NCBI GenBank assembly: GCA_030433805.1
Contig: JARUXA010000010.1
Location: forward strand, 1 to 64,000
DNA: 64,000 bases
From: Sphingomonas sp. PsM26
GTDB lineage: Bacteria; Pseudomonadota; Alphaproteobacteria; Sphingomonadales; Sphingomonadaceae
Reading direction: 5' to 3'
The translations under genes were made by a program, and so were the position numbers. Positions 24,401-32,690 of this stretch are shown one piece after another (positions within the stretch are counted from its first letter, which is position 1; every line of letters begins with the position of its first letter). The notes below the pieces were generated by a model. That model was given only the letters and a program-made list of their open reading frames with translations, searched no databases and was not told the origin of the DNA.

Positions 24401-25843
24401 CTAAGCGGTCGAACTCGCGCGCAACCGTGCGTCATGCTCGGCGCGTCCGAACGGGAAGCGTGCGTAACATACCGCCGCAAGCGTGTAGAACAGCAGTTCG
24501 AGCACGACGAACACCAAGGTCAGCCGGTCGATCGCCGCGACCGGCACTTGCCCCGGTTTCGCCCCGTCGGGGAATTGCGCGAAGGCGAGGATCTGCCCCG
24601 CGACGAAGATGCCCAGACCGCCGACGAGTTTCTGCACGAAGAACCCGCCGGCAAAGAACACCCCTTCGGACCGTTTGCCGGTGCGGACTTCGGAATCCTC
24701 GACCACGTCCGACAGCATCGCTGCCCCCAGAATGAACGCCGAAACGCCGCACGCGGTATTAAACGCGAAGATCGTCAGAAGCACCGGCAGCAGCATCGGC
24801 GATCCAGGCTCGGGGAACAGCCCGGCAAAGCGCAGCACATAGGGCAAGGTCAGCAACACGCCCGCCCCCACCGACAGCGCCATCGCGCTGCGCGGCTTGT
24901 CCCCGCCGCGAGTCAAGGCGGGCGCTAGGAAGAACGCACCGAGCGCGCCCGCCATCAGCGCGATCGACAGGAAATTATAGTCGCCGCCTGCGAACGCCCA
25001 GACGAACTGGTACATGTACAGCGACAGCGCGAACGAAATGCCCTGCGCGGTATAGGCGAACAGCCCCGCCGCCATCAGCCATAGAAAGGCGCGATTCCAC
25101 ACCGTCCGCCCGAAGTCGCGCAGATGCTCCACCAGCGTCTCGTCGGTCCGCGGCACCTGCGGCAGGTTCGGGATCTCGGGATGCAGGCCGATCGCCGAGA
25201 CGAGGATCGACGTCGCCATCACCAGCGCCGCGACCGCCGCCATCCGCGCATAGCCGTCCGCGTTGAGCGTGCCGACCGGATGCGTCGCATCGGGCACGAG
25301 GAACACCCCGTACGCCAGCGCGAGCATCACCAGCCCACCGCCCCAGCCGAACAGATAACGGTAGGAGAACAGCCGCGTGCGTTCGTCATAATCCGCGCTG
25401 AGTTCGGGGCCGAGCGCGGCGCCCGGGATCTCGAACATCGACAGCGCGACGCGAACGAGGAGCGCGCTGCCGAAGACGTAGAGCAACAGCGCGCCCTGCC
25501 CCCATTCGGGTGGGTTCCACAGCAGCAGCCAGCCGATCGCGACGGGCAACGCCGACGCATACATCCACGGATGCCGCCGCCCCCAGCGCCCGCGGGTGTG
25601 ATCCGACAGATAGCCGACGAGCGGATCGACGAACGCCTCGACCACCAGCGCAGCCATGATCGCGAGCCCGACCGATGCCGCAGGCAGGCCGATCACCTGA
25701 TTGTAGAACAGCAGCAGGAAGGTCGCGAAGCCATTGTCCTTCACGCCGTATGCGATCGAGCCGATCCCGAAGGACAGTCGACTGCGGAACGACAACCGCC
25801 GCGCGGGCGGCGCGACCAGCGACCCGACCGAGCCGACGGTCAC
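24401..25843 (-). CDS. GPH-family (Na+/melibiose-type) MFS transporter
   Basis: 480-residue, 12-helix symporter: SFGIGSIAYGVKDNGFATF, EAFVDPLVGYLSDHTRGRWG with the GPH Asp and Arg residues, HPWMYASALPVAIGWLLLW and MFEIPGAALGPELSADYDER. GPH carriers import glycosides, sugars or uronides with Na+ or H+. The GTG at 25843 overlaps the TGA of the upstream SDR (GTGA), so the pair is one operon and the SDR may act on the imported compound. The ~97 codons further 5' in this frame are antisense-like noise inside the SDR gene. Confidence 0.83.
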   Translation of the reverse strand: MTVGSVGSLVAPPARRLSFRSRLSFGIGSIAYGVKDNGFATFLLLFYNQVIGLPAASVGLAIMAALVVEAFVDPLVGYLSDHTRGRWGRRHPWMYASALPVAIGWLLLWNPPEWGQGALLLYVFGSALLVRVALSMFEIPGAALGPELSADYDERTRLFSYRYLFGWGGGLVMLALAYGVFLVPDATHPVGTLNADGYARMAAVAALVMATSILVSAIGLHPEIPNLPQVPRTDETLVEHLRDFGRTVWNRAFLWLMAAGLFAYTAQGISFALSLYMYQFVWAFAGGDYNFLSIALMAGALGAFFLAPALTRGGDKPRSAMALSVGAGVLLTLPYVLRFAGLFPEPGSPMLLPVLLTIFAFNTACGVSAFILGAAMLSDVVEDSEVRTGKRSEGVFFAGGFFVQKLVGGLGIFVAGQILAFAQFPDGAKPGQVPVAAIDRLTLVFVVLELLFYTLAAVCYARFPFGRAEHDARLRASSTA

Positions 25844-26673
25844 GAGGCGAACGCCTCCAGTGCCGCGAACACCGACGGCGCCTTGGGGTCCCAGCTGTGC
25901 CGCGGGCCGATCGTCAGCCCGCCGTCGACGACGATCCGCGTGCCCGTGACGAACGACGCATCGTCGCTCGCGAGATACGCCACCGCCGCCGCAATATCGT
26001 CCGACGTGCCCGCGCGCTGGAGCGGTTGCGCCTGCGCCGCCGCCTGGCCGATCATCCCGTTCGCCATGTCGCGCTTCTCGCCATGGATGCCGAGCGCGGA
26101 GGTGAAGATGTTGGTGGTGATGAACCCCGGGCACACCGCATTCACGCGGATCCGGTGCTGCGCGAGATCGGCCGCTGCCATCGTAGTGAGATGCAGCACC
26201 CCCGCCTTTGCGACCGAATAAGCGGTCGGGGCAGCCCCGGTCTGGAGCGCGGCGACCGAGGAGGTGTTGACGATCGCCCCGCCCTGCCCGCGCGCGATCA
26301 TCAAGGGGGCCGCATAGCGGATGCCGAGCGCGACCGAGCGCAGCAGCAGCGCCTGGGTGCGGTCCCAGTCCTCAGGCGAGATCGCATCGATCGCGTCGCG
26401 CGATCCGCCTGCGCCCGCGTTGTTGAACACGACGTCCAGACCGCCCGCGGCGTCGGCGGCGCGCATCAGCGCTTCGATATCGCCCGCTTCCAGCACGTCG
26501 GTCCGCTGGAAATGGATCCGACCGTTCGATGTGGCGGCAACCTCCGCGCCCCCCGCTTCGTCGATGTCGCCAATCCAGACTTCGGCGCCTTCACGGGCCA
26601 GCCTGAGCGCGGTTGCGCGCCCGATTCCCGATGCCGCGCCGGTGACGACGGCCCGCTTGCCCGCAAAACGCAT
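25840..26673 (-). CDS. Short-chain dehydrogenase/reductase
   Basis: 277-residue classical SDR: TGAASGIG (~10-17), DIDEAG acidic residue for NAD preference, NNAGAGGS, catalytic Ser in VNTSSVAAL and YSVAK, then CPGFITTNIF. The ending is longer than usual (RHSWDPKAPSVFAALEAFAS). ATG 26673 follows GGAG. It is operonic with the GPH transporter and divergent from an acyl-CoA dehydrogenase. Substrate unknown. Confidence 0.85.
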   Translation of the reverse strand: MRFAGKRAVVTGAASGIGRATALRLAREGAEVWIGDIDEAGGAEVAATSNGRIHFQRTDVLEAGDIEALMRAADAAGGLDVVFNNAGAGGSRDAIDAISPEDWDRTQALLLRSVALGIRYAAPLMIARGQGGAIVNTSSVAALQTGAAPTAYSVAKAGVLHLTTMAAADLAQHRIRVNAVCPGFITTNIFTSALGIHGEKRDMANGMIGQAAAQAQPLQRAGTSDDIAAAVAYLASDDASFVTGTRIVVDGGLTIGPRHSWDPKAPSVFAALEAFAS

Positions 26674-26828
26674 ACTACACTCCTGACTTTTGGTCATAGT
26701 AGTACGGGGGTTTAGGCGGTCAATGCGCCAGTTTGATAATGGTTTTGGAATTTCGGGTTTGCGGCGCGCGATGGTTTGGGGCATCGCCATCGAACACCGC
26801 GACGCCCAGAGACGATGCGAGAGGATCA

Positions 26829-27974
26829 ATGGCACTCGACCCCGAAACCTTCGATGCGCTGATCGATACGGTCCGCCGTTTCGTCACCGACCGCCTCCGC
26901 CCGCTCGAGGCGCAAGTCGAGGCGGACGACGCGATCCCCGCCGCGGTCGTGCAGGAAATGCGCGAGATGGGACTGTTCGGCCTGTCGATCGATGAGGACT
27001 ATGGCGGGCTCGGGCTGACGATGCTCGAGGAAGCCAAGGTCGCGATCGAACTCGGGCGCACCACGCCCGCGTTCCGATCGACCTTCGGGACCAACGTCGG
27101 GATCGGCAGCCAGGGGCTGGTCATGGCGGGGACGCCCGAGCAGAAGGCGGCATGGCTCCCGCGGATCGCGAGCGGCGAGATCATCACCAGCTTTGCGCTG
27201 ACCGAGCCCGAAGTCGGCAGCGATTCGGGCGCAGTGCGGACGCGCGCGACCTTCGACGGGCAGGCGTATCGGCTTTCGGGGACGAAGCGGTACATTACCA
27301 ACGCCGACAAGGCCGACCTGTTCACCGTGATGGCACGGACTGGCGAGGATCCCGGCGCGCGCGGCGTGTCCGCCTTTCTCGTGCCGCGCGATCTGGCGGG
27401 GGTCAGCATCGGCGAGCCCGAGAAGAAGATGGGACAGAAGGGCGCGAAGGTCGCCGACGTGCATTTCGACGACGTCGTCGTGCCCGCCGAGAACCGGTTG
27501 GGCGCGGAGGGCGAAGGCTTCAAGATCGCGATGCGCGTGCTCGATCGCGGGCGGCTGCATATCTCGGCGGTGTGTGTTGGCGTGGCCGAGCGGCTGATCG
27601 CGGATTGCGTGGCCTATGCGACGACGCGGACGCAGTTCGGCAAGAGCATCTCCGAGCATCAGTTGATCCAGGGGATGCTCGCGGATTCGAAGACCGAGGC
27701 GCTGGTCGCGCGCGCGATGGTGCTGGAGACGGCGGCGGCCAAGGATGCGGGCAAGGACGTGGTGATGGAATCCGCCGCCGCCAAATATTATGCGAGCGAG
27801 ATGGTCGGGCGCGTCGCCGACCGCGCGGTGCAGATCTTCGGGGGTGCGGGGTATATCGCCGATTACGGGATCGAGCGGCTGTACCGCGACGTCCGGCTGT
27901 TCCGCATCTACGAAGGCACCAGCCAGATCCAGCAGATCATCATCGCGCGCGAGACGATCAAGCGGGGGGGATGA
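26829..27974 (+). CDS. Acyl-CoA dehydrogenase
   Basis: 381-residue FAD enzyme introducing the alpha,beta double bond of acyl-CoAs. It contains ITSFALTEPEVGSDSGAVRT (FAD/acyl loop), YITNADKADLF, VSAFLVPRDL, the RTQFGKSISEHQLIQGMLAD helix, the AVQIFGGAGYIADYGIER segment and the catalytic Glu in RIYEGTSQIQQIIIARE. ATG 26829 follows GAGAGGA. It is followed 131 bp later by an SDR of the FabG/RhlG type on the same strand, separated by a palindromic repeat; the two may act on the same acyl compound. Confidence 0.9.
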   Translation: MALDPETFDALIDTVRRFVTDRLRPLEAQVEADDAIPAAVVQEMREMGLFGLSIDEDYGGLGLTMLEEAKVAIELGRTTPAFRSTFGTNVGIGSQGLVMAGTPEQKAAWLPRIASGEIITSFALTEPEVGSDSGAVRTRATFDGQAYRLSGTKRYITNADKADLFTVMARTGEDPGARGVSAFLVPRDLAGVSIGEPEKKMGQKGAKVADVHFDDVVVPAENRLGAEGEGFKIAMRVLDRGRLHISAVCVGVAERLIADCVAYATTRTQFGKSISEHQLIQGMLADSKTEALVARAMVLETAAAKDAGKDVVMESAAAKYYASEMVGRVADRAVQIFGGAGYIADYGIERLYRDVRLFRIYEGTSQIQQIIIARETIKRGG

Positions 27975-27984
27975 GCGACATGAT

Positions 27985-28086
27985 CCCCCTCCCGCCTGCG
28001 GGAGGGGTTAGGGGAGGGCAGTGCGGCCAAGCGCCACGTGCGAGAAGCACGCCCCTCCCCCAGCCCCTCCCGCAAGCGGGAGGGGA
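27985..28086. repeat. Palindromic intergenic repeat, family B
   Basis: Inverted arms CCCCTCCCGCCTGCGGGAGG and CCCCTCCCGCAAGCGGGAGG, about 100 bp overall, in the gap between the acyl-CoA dehydrogenase and SDR genes. The second arm comes within a few bases of the SDR ribosome site. Confidence 0.75.
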
Positions 28087-28105
28087 GTTTTAGGAGAGAA
28101 GAAGA

Positions 28106-28894
28106 ATGGACACGACCAACCTGTTCCGGCTCGACGGCCGCATCGCGCTCGTCACCGGGGGCTCGCGCGGGATCGGCAAGATGATCGCGGCGGGCTTCGT
28201 CGCGCAAGGTGCCACCGTTTATATCTCTGCGCGCAAGGCCGACGCCTGCTTCGCGACCGCCGAGGAACTGGGCGAGCGGTGCATCGCGCTACCGCAGGAC
28301 GTGTCGACCGTCGCGGGGTGCAAGGCGCTCGCTGCGCAACTGGCCGAGCACACCGACCGGCTCGACATCCTCGTCAACAATGCGGGTGCGGCGTGGGGCG
28401 AGCCGTTCGAGGTGTTCCCCGAAAAGGGCTGGGACAAGGTGATGGACCTCAATGTCAAATCGCCGTTCTTCCTGACGCAGGCGCTCCACGCGCCGCTCAA
28501 GGCAGCCGCGAGCGCAGGGCGGCCAGCCAAGGTGATCAACATCACCTCGATCGACGGGCAGCGGCTCAATCCGTGGGAAACGTACAGCTATCAGGCGTCC
28601 AAGGCGGCGCTGATCTATCTCACCAAGCGGATGGCGGCGCGGCTGGTGACGGATCACATCAACGTCACCTCGATCGCGCCGGGCGCGTTCGCGAGCGAGA
28701 TGAACAAGGCCGCCCGCGACCACGGCGAGGCGATCGCGCGGTCGATTCCGGCGAAGCGGATCGGGGTCGACGAGGATATGGCGGGTGCCGCGATCTATCT
28801 CGCAAGCCGTGCGGGGGATTATGTGGTCGGCGACACGATCACGGTCGACGGCGGGCTGGTCCATGCCGCGCTGGGGACGAGCATCGACGCTTAG
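28106..28894 (+). CDS. Short-chain dehydrogenase (3-oxoacyl reductase-like)
   Basis: 262-residue SDR: VTGGSRGIGKMIAAGF (~17-32), ARKADACFATAEEL (Arg after strand 2 suggests NADPH), NNAGAAWGEPFEVFP, INITSIDGQRLNPWETYSYQASKAAL with Ser/Tyr/Lys, and ITVDGGLVHAALG at the end. The pattern is closest to RhlG-type reductases. It follows the acyl-CoA dehydrogenase, hinting at fatty-acid or beta-oxidation-like chemistry. ATG 28106 follows TAGGAGAGAAGA. Confidence 0.87.
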   Translation: MDTTNLFRLDGRIALVTGGSRGIGKMIAAGFVAQGATVYISARKADACFATAEELGERCIALPQDVSTVAGCKALAAQLAEHTDRLDILVNNAGAAWGEPFEVFPEKGWDKVMDLNVKSPFFLTQALHAPLKAAASAGRPAKVINITSIDGQRLNPWETYSYQASKAALIYLTKRMAARLVTDHINVTSIAPGAFASEMNKAARDHGEAIARSIPAKRIGVDEDMAGAAIYLASRAGDYVVGDTITVDGGLVHAALGTSIDA

Positions 28895-28899
28895 ACGAT

Positions 28900-29028
28900 C
28901 CTCCCCGCCACGGGGAGGTGGCAGCCGAAGGCTGACGGAGGGGTCGTGTTGCAGACGCGCCGCGCGCGACAGGGCCCCTCCGCCGTTCGCCGAATGCTTA
29001 CGGTCCCCCTCCCCGTGCCGGGGAGGAT
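28900..29028. repeat. Palindromic intergenic repeat, family C
   Basis: CCTCCCCGCCACGGGGAGG at one end and CCTCCCCGTGCCGGGGAGG at the other, with inner segments GACGGAGGGGTC and GGCCCCTCCG. About 129 bp, between convergent genes. Only copy of this family in the window. Confidence 0.75.
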
Positions 29029-29651
29029 CAGCTTACGGCTTGCGGATGATGCGGCTGGAGGATCAGCACGCCGTCCTCGACGCGCCAGGATTTGAGGCGG
29101 GACAGGAAGTTCATCCCCACCACGTTCATGTTGCCGAACGCGGGCGACACCACCACCGGCACGTCGCGCGCGACGACATTGCCGATGCGGATCTCGCGAA
29201 CGGTTGCGGTCTGCGCGGCGATCGTGCCGTTGGCGGTCTGCATCATCACCGGCATTACCGCGTCGCGCGGCTCGATCCCCGCGGCGGCAGCGGTGTCCGC
29301 GCTGAGCGCCGTCACCGTCGCGCCGCTGTCTACCAGCATCCGCTTTTCGTAATCGCCGATCTTCACGCGGACCCAGAAATGCCCGTCGGGGGACATGCGA
29401 ACGCGTGTTTCGCCGCCGACCGCCTGTTGCTGTCCAAGCTGGAACCGCTGCGCCATTCGCGCGAACATCGGGTCGAACTGCGCACGTTCGGACAGGATCA
29501 CCAGCATCAGCACGATCGCACCCGCCGTCAGCCCGAACGACAGCAAGCGGCCGATGAACGGCACGCGCCGCGCGATCAGCATCACCGCCACCACCGCGGC
29601 GATCAACAGGTACAGCGACGAATGACCGCCAAGATCGGGAAGAGCACTCAC
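29028..29651 (-). CDS. Membrane-anchored retropepsin-like aspartic protease
   Basis: 207 residues with two N-terminal membrane helices (SLYLLIAAVVAVMLI and LLSFGLTAGAIVLMLVIL). A single clan AA aspartic-protease domain follows, with the catalytic MLVDSGATVTALSADTAAAA at ~108-127 and a later hydrophobic-Gly segment VVGMNFLSRLKSW. It fits the TIGR02281-type family, which should work as a homodimer facing the periplasm. Targets unknown. The stop falls at the edge of the family C repeat. Confidence 0.85.
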   Translation of the reverse strand: MSALPDLGGHSSLYLLIAAVVAVMLIARRVPFIGRLLSFGLTAGAIVLMLVILSERAQFDPMFARMAQRFQLGQQQAVGGETRVRMSPDGHFWVRVKIGDYEKRMLVDSGATVTALSADTAAAAGIEPRDAVMPVMMQTANGTIAAQTATVREIRIGNVVARDVPVVVSPAFGNMNVVGMNFLSRLKSWRVEDGVLILQPHHPQAVS

Positions 29652-29749
29652 GATCGGGAGATAAGGCGTCGATCCTCCGATATAAAGGCTGCGCCGGGTT
29701 GCGGATCGTGGTGGCGGCGCGGGTGGTGTTCACCCGCGCCGGTGATCCG

Positions 29750-30940
29750 TCAGGCCGGCACCCGCCGCCCCTCCGTCTTGCGCCGCGCTACGCCGCCGAC
29801 AAGACCGAAGCCGACGAGCATCAGGCCCCATGTTGCGGGTTCGGGCACCGCCGACGCCGCGAAATAGCCCGCGTAGATCTGCGACGTGGTTTTGGTCGAA
29901 TAGGTCAGCGCATCGACGCTGAGGTTCCACCCCATCGCATCGAATGCGGCGAGATCGAGCGCGGTCACCGCTCCGGTCTGTGCGTAGCAGAAGGTCGGAT
30001 CCATGATTCCGTTGCCGACCTGGCAGCCGGCGGTATCCTTCCAGTGCGACGCCTGTCGCCCGTCGCCATTGTAGGATCCGGTCGCGAAGGTGTTCCCGAA
30101 CAATGCGGTCGCACCGCCATCGATCGAGAAATATTTGGTGCCGCCGACGGTCAGGTCGAGCACCGGATCGCTGCCGGCGACGAGGTTGGTGGGATCGGTG
30201 CTGTAGCGGAACATGTCGAGCGAGCTGAACAGCGACGTATCGTTGAGACTATAGCCGAGCGCCCCGGCCCCGGGCCCATTCGGGTCAGCGAAATAATCGA
30301 TCGCGTCGACACCCGACACGAACCCCAGCGCATGGCCGATCTCATGGATGGCGACGCCGATGAAATCGAACGTATTGGCGCTGACGCCGTCGGTCGGGTT
30401 GAAATCAAACCCGAAATTGCTGCTGAACTGCACCGCTCCGTCGAGCGCGCCGGGATTGGCCAGCGTCCCACCGATCGCTTTGATCACCGACGAATTGAGA
30501 TAGAGCGTCGTGCTCGAGACATCGCCGCTGGTGACGTATTTATAGGCGTCACTGATATTCTGCGTGCCACTGGCATCGGTGCCGTTGGTGATGAAGCTGG
30601 CCGAACCATCGTTCAGCGTCGGCAGGACGATGTTGCTGTCGATCGCCGATCCGCTCTTGGTCGCATTGATTCCGTTTTCCCAGTTCTGAACGGAATAATC
30701 GAAGGCGTAGCTCCGCGTCGACCCGATGACATTCGGCGGAAGCGCCGCGAAGCTCACGCCCAGATTGATTGTCGCGTCATTGGTAAACATCTTCGACCAA
30801 TAGTTCGCGGCGATGTTAAACCCCTGTTCCGCCGGTGATCCCGCCACACCGCCAAGATCGATGAGGTTGATCACTGATGCATTGGCACTGGTGGTCGCCA
30901 GCAATACCGTCGCGCAAAATAGTCCTGCCCGTGTCTTCAT
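29750..30940 (-). CDS. Secreted zinc metalloprotease with PEP-CTERM sorting signal
   Basis: 396 residues. A signal peptide (LFCATVLLATTSANA) is followed by a metzincin-type protease domain with the zinc motif HEIGHALGFVSGVD (~200-213) and a C-terminal anchor VPEPATWGLMLVGFGLVGG then ARRK, the canonical PEP-CTERM signal recognised by an exosortase. The layout matches the NF038122-type metalloproteases. The product should reach the cell surface or biofilm matrix. No exosortase (xrt) or exopolysaccharide cluster lies in the window. A short loop with two Cys (AGCQVGNGIMDPTFCYA) may stabilise the active-site region. Upstream DNA is AT-rich. Confidence 0.9.
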   Translation of the reverse strand: MKTRAGLFCATVLLATTSANASVINLIDLGGVAGSPAEQGFNIAANYWSKMFTNDATINLGVSFAALPPNVIGSTRSYAFDYSVQNWENGINATKSGSAIDSNIVLPTLNDGSASFITNGTDASGTQNISDAYKYVTSGDVSSTTLYLNSSVIKAIGGTLANPGALDGAVQFSSNFGFDFNPTDGVSANTFDFIGVAIHEIGHALGFVSGVDAIDYFADPNGPGAGALGYSLNDTSLFSSLDMFRYSTDPTNLVAGSDPVLDLTVGGTKYFSIDGGATALFGNTFATGSYNGDGRQASHWKDTAGCQVGNGIMDPTFCYAQTGAVTALDLAAFDAMGWNLSVDALTYSTKTTSQIYAGYFAASAVPEPATWGLMLVGFGLVGGVARRKTEGRRVPA

Positions 30941-31080
30941 AGTAGCCCCCGCTGCTTATTAAGAATCATATCCCCGCTCACTCGATATTAACCAAACTGA
31001 CATGCCTTGATTTGGCGTCAAGCAAATGATGTAAGTAATTTACAGTATATGATGGTAGACAGGATCGGACTGTACTCTTC
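30941..31080. promoter_or_regulatory. AT-rich divergent promoter region, metalloprotease / sulfotransferase
   Basis: 140 bp, among the most AT-rich DNA in the window. It contains the 15-bp inverted repeat TGTAA-GTAAT-TTACA at 31030-31044, whose core GTAATTTAC also occurs in the palindrome before the GT8-like gene. Promoters for both genes are expected here. Confidence 0.5.
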
Positions 31081-32556
31081 ATGCCGTCGCTCGCGAACAC
31101 GTCCATCTCGCATTATGTCGCAGCGCTGAAGGCTGCGCTGGCGCGGCGGGACCGGGAAGACACCAACCGGTGCGTGTGCGCGATGCTCGACGGCGACGCC
31201 GCATTGGGGCCGCAGTGGAAGGCGATATCGCAATTGATGCAGGTCAGCGGCGAGGCGACGCTCGCCCATCGCGCGATCGATGCGTTCATTGCGGCGTCCG
31301 GCAACGCGCCGGGGGCACTGTATGCCAAGGTCGTCCTGCTCACGCAGACCGGCCAATTGCGCGCGGCGCATGATCTGCTGGCATCCCTGCCCGCCGATGT
31401 CCCCGACCCCGCCGGTCACGCCTATGTCCTTGGCAACACCGCGATGACGCTCGGTCGCCGCGACGCAGCGCGCGCGCATCTCGAGACCGCGGTCTCGCTG
31501 CGGCCCGGCTGGGGCCCCGCGTGGCTGTCACTCGCGACCAGCATCGATCTGGCAAAGGATCCGCTTGCCGCCCGGCTGATCGCGGATGGTCCGGCGGCCG
31601 AACGCCAGCATCCGGGCGACCTTGCGCGCTATTGCTATGCGCTCGGCAAATATCACAGCGACCGGCGCGATCCCGCGAACAGCTTCGCAGCGTTCGCGCG
31701 GGGGGCGGCCTTGCTGCGCAGCGAAATGCCGTACAGCCGTGCGGGCAACACCGCCAACGCCGAGCAGGCGATGCATGGCTTTACCGAAGCGATGATCGGC
31801 GCGGCCGATACGCCCCGCGCCCGCGATGCGCGGCCGATCTTCGTGACCGGCCTGCCGCGCTCGGGCACCACATTGGTCGAACACATCCTCGCAAGCCACA
31901 GCGCGGTCGCGGACGGCGGAGAGCTCAACCTGCTGCAACAGGTCGCGGTCGCGGCGGGGGGCAATTCGGGCGAGGCGCTCGCGCGGTATTTCGCAGGCGG
32001 CGGCACCCGCGAGGCGCTTGCCGGTCTGTACCTCCATCTGCTCGACGAACGCTTCGGCGCGACCGGACGGATCGTCGACAAGACGATCGACGCGAGCCGG
32101 TGCCTCGGGCTGATCGCGACGATCCTGCCCGATGCGCCGCTGATCTGGATGCGCCGCGATCCGCTCGACAACGCCTGGTCCGCGTTCCGCACCTTCTTCA
32201 TCCACGACCTCGCGTGGAGCTACGACCTCGCCGACATCGCGCATCACATGCAGCTGGAGGACCGGTTGCTCGCCTATTGGCAGACGCGGTTGGGGGATCG
32301 GCTGCTGGTCGTGCCTTATGGGGCGCTGGTGGACGCGCCGGGGGAATGGACGCGACGGCTGCTGGCGCATTGCGGGCTGGCAGAAGAACCCGGCGTGTTC
32401 GCGCCGCACGAGACCGAGCGCGCGGTCGCCACCGCCAGCGCGCTCCAGGTCCGCCGCCCGATCAACCGCGACGGGCTGGGGGTGGCGGAGCCGTATCGAG
32501 CGTGGTTGCAGCCGTTCGTCGCGGCGTACCAGGGGGCGGAATCGTCTCCCACGTGA
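31081..32556 (+). CDS. TPR-repeat sulfotransferase
   Basis: 491 residues. The first ~240 form a TPR superhelix (repeated A/L helices such as AYVLGNTAMTLGRRDAARAH). The rest is a PAPS-dependent sulfotransferase domain: 5' phosphate loop PIFVTGLPRSGTTLVEHILA (~257-276), the 3'-phosphate region RIVDKTIDASRCLGLI and IWMRRDPLDNAWSAFRTFF, and LLVVPYGALVDAPGEW. Such fusions sulphate proteins or glycans; the acceptor is unknown. It has its own AT-rich promoter region. Confidence 0.87.
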   Translation: MPSLANTSISHYVAALKAALARRDREDTNRCVCAMLDGDAALGPQWKAISQLMQVSGEATLAHRAIDAFIAASGNAPGALYAKVVLLTQTGQLRAAHDLLASLPADVPDPAGHAYVLGNTAMTLGRRDAARAHLETAVSLRPGWGPAWLSLATSIDLAKDPLAARLIADGPAAERQHPGDLARYCYALGKYHSDRRDPANSFAAFARGAALLRSEMPYSRAGNTANAEQAMHGFTEAMIGAADTPRARDARPIFVTGLPRSGTTLVEHILASHSAVADGGELNLLQQVAVAAGGNSGEALARYFAGGGTREALAGLYLHLLDERFGATGRIVDKTIDASRCLGLIATILPDAPLIWMRRDPLDNAWSAFRTFFIHDLAWSYDLADIAHHMQLEDRLLAYWQTRLGDRLLVVPYGALVDAPGEWTRRLLAHCGLAEEPGVFAPHETERAVATASALQVRRPINRDGLGVAEPYRAWLQPFVAAYQGAESSPT

Positions 32557-32690
32557 GAACTGCGGCCATGTGCCTGTTGGAACAGCATTCTCGGGCGCCG
32601 GTCTACCCCCTCCGCGTAGTGGCGAATAGATTGCGGGCAGGTTTTGAATGAGGCACCGTGCATCCTGCTGGGTGGCACACGGGGAATTTC

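Noticed and set aside
29028..29651. Retroviral or phage protease
   Set aside because: It has two bacterial membrane helices and stands alone among chromosomal genes; it fits the cellular retropepsin-like family.
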